Below, piece by piece: positions 58,201-64,000 of a stretch of DNA of 64,000 nucleotides (its first letter is position 1; each line of letters opens with the position of its first letter). This DNA comes from Lachnospiraceae bacterium (lineage in GTDB: Bacteria > Bacillota > Clostridia > Lachnospirales > Lachnospiraceae): contig JAFRSD010000005.1 of NCBI GenBank assembly GCA_017427775.1, positions 62,001-126,000 of the forward strand, in the 5' to 3' direction. The position numbers were made by a program, and so were the translations under genes. The notes beneath the pieces are model-generated. The model had not been told where the DNA came from. It did no database searches and saw only the letters and a program-made list of their open reading frames with translations.

Positions 58201-58812
58201 GATCGTGTAATCCATCCGGTCACGGTCAGCCTGTAAAACAACACCCATCTTCTTTCCGGTAGCGACAAGGAATTCTTCCATCGCGCGGTCGCTCGCGTGG
58301 CTCTTACGGAGAAGTTCAAGAAGGAATACGCTCTTTGGTTCATGATACTGCAGGAACGGAAGGAACGCGGGATCATTATATAAGCGGAGTGCCTCATCCC
58401 AATGATAACGGGCAAGAGACACGAACTGGTTCATATCGGAAATGGATCCTTCGGAGGATACGAGGGAGGGCTCGCTGACCGTGATCTTGTACGGAAGCGA
58501 AATCTCTCCGCAATCGGTGATAAACGTGATCTCTCCGTTGATCTCTTCGCAGCTCAGGATATACTCTCCGCGGACAACGTACTCCACGGTGTTGTTTACG
58601 CCGACAAACTGCGGTGTGGTGATCTCCAGGACGCGGTTATCGGAGCACACGATACCCTTCATCGTAACACCGGTACTGTTGGTAATTCCGATCCTGCCCG
58701 TCTGTCTGCGCCACATCTCCGCCGAAAGGACAAGCTTCTCTTTGGACAGAATGATACGCGGAAGTTCGTACTCAATAATGCCGCGTGAAATCTTTCCGAT
58801 TTTCTCTTTCAT
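55267..58812 (-). CDS. DUF5717-like giant solenoid protein, 1181 aa
   Basis: This cytoplasmic protein has no signal peptide or membrane helix. Residues 1-110 form a beta-sandwich-like domain (SRGIIEYELPRIILSKEKLV), a second beta-domain lies at about 200-290 (ITGVPVSGRIELTKSTWGYV), and from 300 to 1080 an alpha-solenoid of TPR-like helices follows. A last domain near 1085-1150 is beta-rich. The family is DUF5717-like by recall. It starts the operon with DUF5716 and the helical-repeat gene, from the promoter at 58881-58909. Function is unknown; a scaffold for the Hsp70-like partner is an inference. Confidence 0.75.
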   Translation of the reverse strand: MKEKIGKISRGIIEYELPRIILSKEKLVLSAEMWRRQTGRIGITNSTGVTMKGIVCSDNRVLEITTPQFVGVNNTVEYVVRGEYILSCEEINGEITFITDCGEISLPYKITVSEPSLVSSEGSISDMNQFVSLARYHWDEALRLYNDPAFLPFLQYHEPKSVFLLELLRKSHASDRAMEEFLVATGKKMGVVLQADRDRMDYTITGVPVSGRIELTKSTWGYVNARITSSAEFLVVDREQIKTESFRDNRCDITFSIIAEKLGYGSSTATIAIEAQNQQIHITVSCDKMIPDPEPMIRRHERKEAFSRLCENFLAFRMNHISVGRYVAEAENLVAQLEASGAQPEIMLRLYRVHLDRLAGRESAANSRLRAITDAEWKGNGTYVKALYLYLSTELPSANKGDLMEQLYILCSEEDARFVPGLLLLELDSRYAKNRRLKLDELRGMYDDGNRSPFLFVSAAALVNEEPSLLHEPGMFEVQTIAFAVRHRYLEREAALQFSYLAERLKEYRDLYYLVLTGIYKQFQLKEALSALCQMLIRAKKKDPMYAVWYQKGVEEQLRIPELYEYYMYTKSSDLEEVLEPAVLTYFAYNSKLHDKRLSYLYANIVMHKESNRDAYDIYKNKISEYALAAMRERKNDPFLTILYNECMNDEQLRKEFLNGLEGIAFRHEIRCSAPGIRYVCVAHREFDEEVIVPFVGGVAQVDIYTEHAVIVLMDEKHNRYLHGIPYEDRKLMNAEDCFQEAFQMNPGSDRILLALAEKALKEKKTDAYSVELRKKASRIPGLRSVFSDELNRALILNFSESLEDSRLEAMFEALNWSFVPDKQRSRMIGMLIQRNAHKKALELMQTYGYRTIDIKYLERFCAEIPQELLADNIVFLTDLMYYVFRQGRRSPRLFAVLLENYQGRTVDLYTLWQEATDRQIDTEKMDERLLAQILFTEAYLPYGDAVFRKYYNPMGNRQLCKAYMTYVAYKYLLFDTPISEETVNIMKKDTNLDEYDICILALLKLCAEAEDLSTEDRDFAEYWLTRMESRGKVLPEFLRLCKYFALPESLEDKRLIEYRTNPKHRVTLHYSYRVAGKRQQRDVPMRDICYGIFVKELVLFYGETIEYIITDESDEENVISEKTTLVGTLDKNNESTSRFAQINRIIASEKEGDRDKALALLDRYIKDEFAISQLFREITE

Positions 58813-58880
58813 GAGAGCTCTCCTTTCCTCAAAAATGCGGTGACAAATCCCATTTCACCCTTTGTTAAACATACAAAGAT

Positions 58881-58909
58881 ATTGTAACACAGCGCTTCGG
58901 ATTTGTCAC
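58881..58909 (-). promoter_or_regulatory. Promoter of the DUF5717/DUF5716 operon
   Basis: On the reverse strand GTGACA (58904-58909) and TACAAT (58881-58886) are 17 bases apart, directly after the rplT terminator. Confidence 0.6.
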
Positions 58910-58910
58910 G

Positions 58911-58951
58911 AAAAAAAGGCAGTTTCCGATTTGCATCAAAAAACTGCCTTT
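58911..58951 (-). terminator. Terminator of the infC-rpmI-rplT operon
   Basis: AAAGGCAGTTT (58915-58925) pairs perfectly with AAACTGCCTTT (58941-58951), and on the reverse strand a run of seven T follows. Confidence 0.9.
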
Positions 58952-58968
58952 CGTCATTCAAATTCAAT

Positions 58969-59325
58969 TTATGCAAGCTTTGCCTTTGCGGTATCGCAGA
59001 GCTTTGCGAAGCCCTGTGCATCGTTGATCGCAAGGTCGGAAAGCATCTTGCGGTTGATGGAAACCTCAGCAAGCTTCAAGCCGTACATGAACTTGCTGTA
59101 GGAAAGTCCGTTCATTCTGCATGCCGCGTTGATACGAGCGATCCAGAGAACACGCATCTCTCTCTTTCTCTGCTTACGTCCTGCAAATGCGGAAGTCAGT
59201 GCGCGCATTACGGACTGCTTAGCAATACGGTACTGCTTGGAACGTGCTCCACGGTAACCCTTTGCCAGTTTCAAAACTCTGTTATGCTTCTTCTTAGCGT
59301 TTAAGCCGCCTTTAATTCTTGCCAT
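58969..59325 (-). CDS. rplT: 50S ribosomal protein L20
   Basis: This 118-aa protein has the L20 sequence (ARIKGGLNAKKKHNRVLKLA, then GYRGARSKQYRIAKQSVMRA). It binds 23S rRNA early in 50S assembly and in many Firmicutes represses its own operon through the leader. It is the last gene of infC-rpmI-rplT. A GGAGG site precedes the ATG. Confidence 0.97.
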   Translation of the reverse strand: MARIKGGLNAKKKHNRVLKLAKGYRGARSKQYRIAKQSVMRALTSAFAGRKQRKREMRVLWIARINAACRMNGLSYSKFMYGLKLAEVSINRKMLSDLAINDAQGFAKLCDTAKAKLA

Positions 59326-59349
59326 AGTATTCGTCCTCCTTCGACACTC

Positions 59350-59547
59350 TTACAGATAGGGTAAGATTTTCTTCATATTTCTTTCCATCGCATGGTCAAC
59401 CGTGGTTGCATGTCTCAGGTTTCTCTTCATCTTGGTAGACTTTTTGGTAAGAATGTGCTGCTTGCCGGCTTTCATTCTCTTAAGCTTACCGGTTCCGGTC
59501 TTCGTAAACCGCTTAGCTGCGGAACTGCTCGTCTTCATCTTAGGCAT
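59350..59547 (-). CDS. rpmI: 50S ribosomal protein L35
   Basis: This 65-aa basic protein has the L35 pattern ([20 protein letters not shown] and [20 protein letters not shown]). It lies between infC and rplT in the conserved order, with an AAGGAGG site. Confidence 0.97.
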   Translation of the reverse strand: MPKMKTSSSAAKRFTKTGTGKLKRMKAGKQHILTKKSTKMKRNLRHATTVDHAMERNMKKILPYL

Positions 59548-59576
59548 AATAAAATGTCCTCCTTGTTTAAAAAATC

Positions 59577-60083
59577 TTATTTCTTCTCCGCCAGAATTAC
59601 GACCAGATTACGGCCTTCCATCTTCGGCGGCTTATCGATAGACGCCACGTCCTCAAGCTTCTGGCAGAATTCCATAATGGTCTCCATGCCGCCCTGCTGA
59701 TGTGCCATCTCTCTTCCTCGGAAACGAAGCTCGACTTTAACCTTATTCCCTTTCGCAATGAACTTACGAGCCTGACCTGCTTTCGTGTTCAGGTCATTGT
59801 CGGCAATACCGGGGGTAAGCTGAATCTCTTTCGTTTCGGTAGTTCTCTGTTTCTTCTTGTTCTCTTTCTCTTTCCGTCTCTGTTCATACCGAAACTTGCT
59901 GTAGTCAATGATACGGCATACAGGCGGTTCCGCATTGGGCGCAATCTTAACCAGGTCAAGATTCGCTTCCTGCGCGATTTTGAAAGCATCCTTACTCGGC
60001 ATAATGCCAAGCTGTTCCCCATGCTCGCCGATCAGACGAATCTCCTTGTCTCTGATCTGCTCGTTAATCATGTAATCGCTTAT
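59577..60083 (-). CDS. infC: Translation initiation factor IF-3
   Basis: This protein is about 168 aa and contains [40 protein letters not shown] and [18 protein letters not shown], the two IF-3 domains and linker. It keeps 30S subunits free and checks start codons. The first ATG (60071) is 21 bases from the AGGAGG site, too far. An in-frame AUA at 60083 lies 9 bases from it, so the start is probably AUA (giving [10 protein letters not shown]). A rare start codon is a known self-control device of infC. Confidence 0.93.
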   Translation of the reverse strand: MSDYMINEQIRDKEIRLIGEHGEQLGIMPSKDAFKIAQEANLDLVKIAPNAEPPVCRIIDYSKFRYEQRRKEKENKKKQRTTETKEIQLTPGIADNDLNTKAGQARKFIAKGNKVKVELRFRGREMAHQQGGMETIMEFCQKLEDVASIDKPPKMEGRNLVVILAEKK

Positions 60084-60144
60084 AGTTCAACACCTCCTAA
60101 AAGGGAATTGATTACGCTTCTTCCTTGCCGGAGCAAAAGAAAAA

Positions 60145-60164
60145 AGCGGATACCATGACCCGCT
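60145..60164 (-). terminator. Leader attenuator of infC-rpmI-rplT
   Basis: AGCGG (60145-60149) pairs with CCGCT (60160-60164), and on the reverse strand TTTTTTC follows. The 5' leader contains CCGCTCT, which can pair with the AGAGCGG of this hairpin, allowing an antiterminator. This resembles the L20 leader of Firmicutes, in which L20 promotes termination. Confidence 0.7.
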
Positions 60165-60274
60165 CTGCACAATACACTCTCCCTTTCGGGAAAATATGAA
60201 ATTGCACAACCTCTTCGCTGAATCGCTGGAGGTGAGAGCGGATACTCTGCTTCGTTGCTGTTACAACATGAGTG

Positions 60275-60303
60275 AGTGTAACACCATAGCAAGGAAAAGT
60301 CAA
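60275..60303 (-). promoter_or_regulatory. Promoter of infC-rpmI-rplT
   Basis: On the reverse strand TTGACT (60298-60303) and TACACT (60275-60280) are 17 bases apart. The leader to infC is about 180 bases long and carries the attenuator. Confidence 0.7.
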
Positions 60304-60349
60304 GCACTTTTTTTCGAGGAAGCCGCCTTACGTTAGTCAGATACCTTTC

Positions 60350-61195
60350 TTACTTCAACTTTCTTCGCATCTCCTCCACAGGATATACTTCAATCGTGCT
60401 GCTATCGTCTATGCTTTGACTGGATAATAGTATTTTTCCCTCATCATATGCGGGGAAAACAAGTAAACTGGAAAACCTATTTATATCAATAAAACTATGG
60501 GTACCTCGAACTACAGTAAGGATATAATCACGGTCAGTTTTTTGAGAATACCCCAGAATATAAAAAACATCCTCAGAGTAATCCTTGGAATTCAACCCCG
60601 ACAATTGACATGCCTCTGTGCTTGTAAAAAAAGCCTTGGGGGATGACAAAGCCGTCAATCGATACAGTATAATCATCAAAACATTCTTCACATAGAGGTC
60701 ACCATTGCCATCGTCACTCTCAATCGATCCGGTTTTTATCACTTTCTTCTGCAAAAGAGGAAATCGTTTCTTGATTTCTTTATTAGACGAATCACAGACA
60801 TATTCTGTCAATTCCACTTCTTCAAATTCATTGTATATCCTAATAGAATCCTGAATAACAAAGTATACTTCATCTTGGTTTAGGGATCGTATTTCCTCCT
60901 TTTCATAATTACTACGCCAATAATCTTCCAAAAATGATTTTGATACCACTGTTATTTTTTTACCATCATCGCTTATCTCATACATATCCTGGAACTTCTT
61001 TTGCAGTTCCGACTGCGCTGTCGGCGTATCATCATTATTCATTGCCAACACCTTTCCTCTACTATACTCACTGGTACTATACTGCTTTGTATAGCCGTCA
61101 TCATTCGCCACAATGCGCATACCAAGTACAAGAATAATAGCAGAGACTAAGATGAGACCAAATACTTTCCCCCAAAACATATAATACTCTCTCAT
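60350..61195 (-). CDS. Membrane-anchored protein of unknown function beside a two-component system
   Basis: This 281-aa protein has one N-terminal membrane helix (about 10-28) and an extracellular part that I do not recognise (VVSKSFLEDYWRSNYEKEEI, YILGYSQKTDRDYILTVVRG). The DNA is AT-rich like the two genes upstream. It lies 81 bases after the histidine kinase, in the same direction, and could be a sensor accessory or a target of the system. The start follows AGGAGG. Confidence 0.6.
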   Translation of the reverse strand: MREYYMFWGKVFGLILVSAIILVLGMRIVANDDGYTKQYSTSEYSRGKVLAMNNDDTPTAQSELQKKFQDMYEISDDGKKITVVSKSFLEDYWRSNYEKEEIRSLNQDEVYFVIQDSIRIYNEFEEVELTEYVCDSSNKEIKKRFPLLQKKVIKTGSIESDDGNGDLYVKNVLMIILYRLTALSSPKAFFTSTEACQLSGLNSKDYSEDVFYILGYSQKTDRDYILTVVRGTHSFIDINRFSSLLVFPAYDEGKILLSSQSIDDSSTIEVYPVEEMRRKLK

Positions 61196-61276
61196 TACGA
61201 TTCCTCCTGACGAATACCATTTCCTTTATTCGACATCATAATCATACCGCACATATATTAAGAACATATTAACGAA

Positions 61277-62659
61277 TTATCTCTGACCGGTAAAAGTCAT
61301 AATTACCCTTGTTCCCTTCCCTATTTTTGACTCAAAAAGCAACTCCGCCCCATGTGCATTAGCTATCCTTTTACACAGAGCAAGTCCCAACCCATTTCCA
61401 CCTTCCGCTCTGGACCTAGATTTATCCGTTCGGTAGAACGGTTCAGCGATATGAGTCAACTGTTCTTCGGTCATTCCCTTTCCGTTATCTTCAACAATCA
61501 CTCTTGAATCACTGCAGGACAATTGAATCTCCCCTCCTTTAGCACAAGCTTTGATTGCGTTCTCGACAAGATTGTCGAACAATATCGACAAAAGCGTATT
61601 ATTGCCTTGAACAATCATCGGCATGGCGTTGTTTTCAATATCAACTCCTTCTTCATTTGCTTTTATTTCCAACCTTTTCTTAACTTGCGAAAGCAAAGTA
61701 TCAATCCGGACATCTTCCATTTCTACTTTGTTTTCACGTATAAAAGCTCCGTCAAGAAGAATCTCTGAAATCTTCTGCAAACGCTCACCCTCGGATACAA
61801 TGTATCTGGCTGCCGCCATGCGTCGTTCCTCCGATGTATGTGCTTTCTCAATATATTCAGCATAACCAAGAATGCTCGTTAATGGTGTTCTCAACTCGTG
61901 TGCCATATTGTCTACAAGCATCTGTTTGCGCTCTGCCTCTATTTTTCTATGCGCTGCCTCTTTTTCCAATTCTTTAATTTGTTCATTGATCTTTGTAAAC
62001 ATCATATTAAAACTTTTTGCCAAAAGAGAAAACTCGTCATTACCTTCTTCATTTACTCGTGCCGAATAATCACCAGCCTCAATCTGTTCCGTCGTTTTTT
62101 GAAGCGTCACAAGCGGCTTTGACAACTTCCTAAACAAAAAAAACAAGATTACTGCCAGAAATATAGAAATACAGCTTCCGATAATCACATAAGTAATCAT
62201 CAACGAACGCATTTCTGTGTCAAGTGATTCCACATTTTTTGCAATAACAAATTCATATTCTCCATCGCAAATCTCTGTCATTATTATAATATACCTAATT
62301 CCATCAACATATGTGTGAAGAAGTTTATTACTCTCACTGCGAGAAGAAAAAGGCATATTCGAAAAGACTTCTGCACCATTCTTGTAAAATGCTAAGAATA
62401 ATCCTTTTTCTCGGTAATGTGTGCCAAAGGCCTGCATCAACAATGTAGGGCTCGCATTTGCATTCGATTTCGTTAATGTATCATAATCTCTTTCAAAGGA
62501 CATCGCTGCGTAATACTGCTCTGCTTCAACAGCAGTCTCCGTTGCCTTCAAGTTCTTCTGATGCGTATATACTGTAAGCGACAGAATACCCCCATTAAAG
62601 CAAATCAAAAACACAGCAAGAGTTAAAAAATATGATTTCTGCCAAAACCGCATTTTCAT
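61277..62659 (-). CDS. Sensor histidine kinase (HAMP, HisKA, HATPase)
   Basis: This 460-aa protein has two membrane helices (about 11-31 and 154-176) bracketing an extracellular sensor of about 120 residues. A HAMP domain (about 177-230), phospho-acceptor H254 in NMAHELRTPLTSILGYAE, and the ATP-binding boxes NLVENAIKA, VEDNGKGM and GGNGLGLALCKRI follow. It senses an external signal and phosphorylates the partner regulator. Its ATG overlaps the regulator's stop (ATGA). The stimulus is unknown. Confidence 0.92.
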   Translation of the reverse strand: MKMRFWQKSYFLTLAVFLICFNGGILSLTVYTHQKNLKATETAVEAEQYYAAMSFERDYDTLTKSNANASPTLLMQAFGTHYREKGLFLAFYKNGAEVFSNMPFSSRSESNKLLHTYVDGIRYIIIMTEICDGEYEFVIAKNVESLDTEMRSLMITYVIIGSCISIFLAVILFFLFRKLSKPLVTLQKTTEQIEAGDYSARVNEEGNDEFSLLAKSFNMMFTKINEQIKELEKEAAHRKIEAERKQMLVDNMAHELRTPLTSILGYAEYIEKAHTSEERRMAAARYIVSEGERLQKISEILLDGAFIRENKVEMEDVRIDTLLSQVKKRLEIKANEEGVDIENNAMPMIVQGNNTLLSILFDNLVENAIKACAKGGEIQLSCSDSRVIVEDNGKGMTEEQLTHIAEPFYRTDKSRSRAEGGNGLGLALCKRIANAHGAELLFESKIGKGTRVIMTFTGQR

Positions 62660-63303
62660 AATTCAAACCTATACCCCATTTTATAAACTGTGCATATTCG
62701 TTTGGATGCGTCTAACTTCTGTCGAATTCTTTGAATGTGAACATCGACTGTACGTGAATCTCCGGAATAATCATATCCCCATGCTAACCGAAGCAGTTTT
62801 TCTCGGGATAATGCTATATTGCGATTGCTCACTAATACCTCTAATAGGTCAAATTCTTTTGGTTTCAGACTCACTTCCACCCCCGCTTTGAACACACGTC
62901 GCGAACCAAATTCTATACGCACATCATCGAATTCAAACGGTTGCATATCGGTTTTTGTCCTTCGAAGCACAGCTTTCACTCGTTCAATAAACTCCACAAT
63001 ATCAAAAGGTTTTGTGATGTAGTCATCCGCGCCCAATCGCAGACCTTTCACTATATCTTTCTGTGAAGCTTTTGCTGTAACAAAAATCACCGGTGTATCC
63101 TCTATTGATTCCATAATCTCGAACCCCGAAAGACCCGGGAGCATCACATCAAGCACAACTAAATCATATTGTTGCTTTATCGCCTCGCCTAATCCAGTTT
63201 CCCCGTCAAATACCTGAATACAATCGTGTCCTACAAGCTCTAGGTTATATTTTATCAAATCACTAATAGGTTTTTCATCCTCTACAATTAAAATTTTTGC
63301 CAT
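62656..63303 (-). CDS. OmpR/PhoB-family response regulator
   Basis: This 215-aa protein has a receiver domain with D52 (VVLDVMLPGLSG) and K98 (ITKPFD), then a winged helix (LKPKEFDLLEVLVSNRNIAL, VDVHIQRIRQKLD). It starts the AT-rich two-component operon with the kinase, and probably controls the membrane-protein gene downstream. A GGTGG site precedes the ATG. Confidence 0.93.
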   Translation of the reverse strand: MAKILIVEDEKPISDLIKYNLELVGHDCIQVFDGETGLGEAIKQQYDLVVLDVMLPGLSGFEIMESIEDTPVIFVTAKASQKDIVKGLRLGADDYITKPFDIVEFIERVKAVLRRTKTDMQPFEFDDVRIEFGSRRVFKAGVEVSLKPKEFDLLEVLVSNRNIALSREKLLRLAWGYDYSGDSRTVDVHIQRIRQKLDASKRICTVYKMGYRFEL

Positions 63304-63967
63304 AAACTACCACCCTAATTCCAAAAAAGTCTCACTCTCGATATAGTCCATATAGCTTGAATCAATATTTCGATGTCCTGAGTAAGTCGCCATTTTATTT
63401 TTTTCTCTCAAAAATATAAACATACTCACGTGACGCCTGTTCTTTATCATCTTATACTGATTCCAAGATATTTATATCATATAGTTGTTACCAACTTGTT
63501 TCCATAAAACATTCTCATTTTACTTCTGGGGAGAATGAAATCACTCCTCCATGATGATCATCCTAGACATTTATGATTCATCAACCAGTGCATTTCAACT
63601 TGTTATTGCAATCTACAACCACATAATCTAACGTCTTATCGATACTCCATTTTCGTTCTAGAACCTTTCCATAACTTCTCTGTACATTGTAGCATATCCA
63701 AGTGTGGCTTGAACAGTGACTTTATGCTATCAAGAAGGGTCTGTACACTTCTTCTTTGCCATCTCTCTATCACAGTTATCATCATGAACCCATAAACCGC
63801 TTATTTATCGAATACTGCCAATGCTAAACCGATTATACCGATGTACAAACTGAACGACTTGTTCAAAAAGGTACAAACTTATACGGCGAGGACAACATGC
63901 TTTTCCACGATGTCACAGAAGGCATCTATGAAAACGTTGGCGGTTATCCGACCGCCTTTGACCATAA
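63304..63967. other. AT-rich right end without a clear gene
   Basis: No intact gene is seen in the first 520 bases. Near the end, plus-strand codons from about 63824 read through GTNLYGEDNMLFHDVTEGIY and ENVGGYPTAFDHKK without a stop. The segment lacks a start and overlaps a terminator, so it may be a gene remnant or chance. The reverse strand also has an open frame in 63890-63998. Confidence 0.35.
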
Positions 63968-63999
63968 AAAACCGGAGGCCGATGGTTCGGTCTCCGGTT
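63968..63999 (-). terminator. Terminator for a minus-strand gene right of the window
   Basis: The inverted repeat AACCGGAG/CTCCGGTT encloses GCC/GGT pairs; on the reverse strand it is followed by TTTTTTATGG. It should end a transcript that enters from beyond the right edge. Confidence 0.65.
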
Positions 64000-64000
64000 G

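Noticed and set aside
1-64000. CRISPR array or Cas genes
   Set aside because: No regularly spaced direct repeats and no Cas-like proteins were seen.

Overview
The window looks like chromosomal DNA of a Lachnospiraceae-type Clostridia (Bacillota). This rests on Gram-positive Shine-Dalgarno sites before nearly every gene, a T-box in front of valS, an infC-rpmI-rplT operon with a leader attenuator, a NifS/NifU-type Fe-S pair, and several small families I associate with Lachnospiraceae (DUF4250-, DUF6472-, CD3324-, DUF5716- and DUF5717-like). A GH43 enzyme and a GH94 cellobiose phosphorylase suggest a plant-fibre degrader of gut or rumen type. Family names come from sequence recall, not from a database search.

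Layout. 1-500 is a truncated OmpR-type response regulator, divergent from a GH43 gene (722-1723). 1776-16453 is an accessory run of about 16 genes, all on the minus strand, rich in enzymes that modify small molecules (APH-like kinases, P-loop kinases, GNATs, a deaminase, a Nudix/beta-lactamase fusion). 16612-18485 is an AT-rich cassette: an XRE repressor divergent from a KilA-N gene and a calcineurin-like phosphatase, with a double operator over both promoters. 18504-19927 holds a CDP-alcohol phosphatidyltransferase and decayed fragments of a methyltransferase, a GNAT and a mobile-element protein. 19928-27592 carries a serine hydrolase/RlmD fusion, two membrane-anchored foldase-like proteins, 1-phosphofructokinase, a phospholipase-C-like protein, a radical SAM enzyme and an LD-carboxypeptidase. 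28038-30518 is the cellobiose phosphorylase.

30634-42404 contains envelope and housekeeping genes: a lipoprotein, a DUF4015-type glycosidase, SEC-C, rarA, DUF4250, YigZ, a rhomboid protease, a class A PBP, a DUF6472-like protein, a probable stand-alone structured RNA (about 40847-41021) and an MFS transporter. tRNA-Val(CAC) and nifU/nifS follow. 44380-50882 reads as one transcription unit starting at valS, with a T-box and a 190-nt palindrome-rich insert in its leader, running through a 46-aa protein, a zinc-ribbon/TPR membrane protein, a phosphodiester glycosidase and an anchored protein of unknown role. 51432-58812 holds a MATE exporter and a three-gene set: a 1181-aa DUF5717-like protein, an Hsp70/actin-fold DUF5716-like protein and a helical-repeat protein. 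58969-60083 is rplT-rpmI-infC, with infC probably starting at AUA. The window ends with an AT-rich two-component system plus a membrane protein (60350-63303) and about 700 bases with no clear gene.

The best candidates for an undescribed system are the DUF5717/DUF5716/helical-repeat set, the XRE/KilA-N/phosphatase cassette, and the small RNA or leader-peptide elements at 3281-3502 and 40812-41021.
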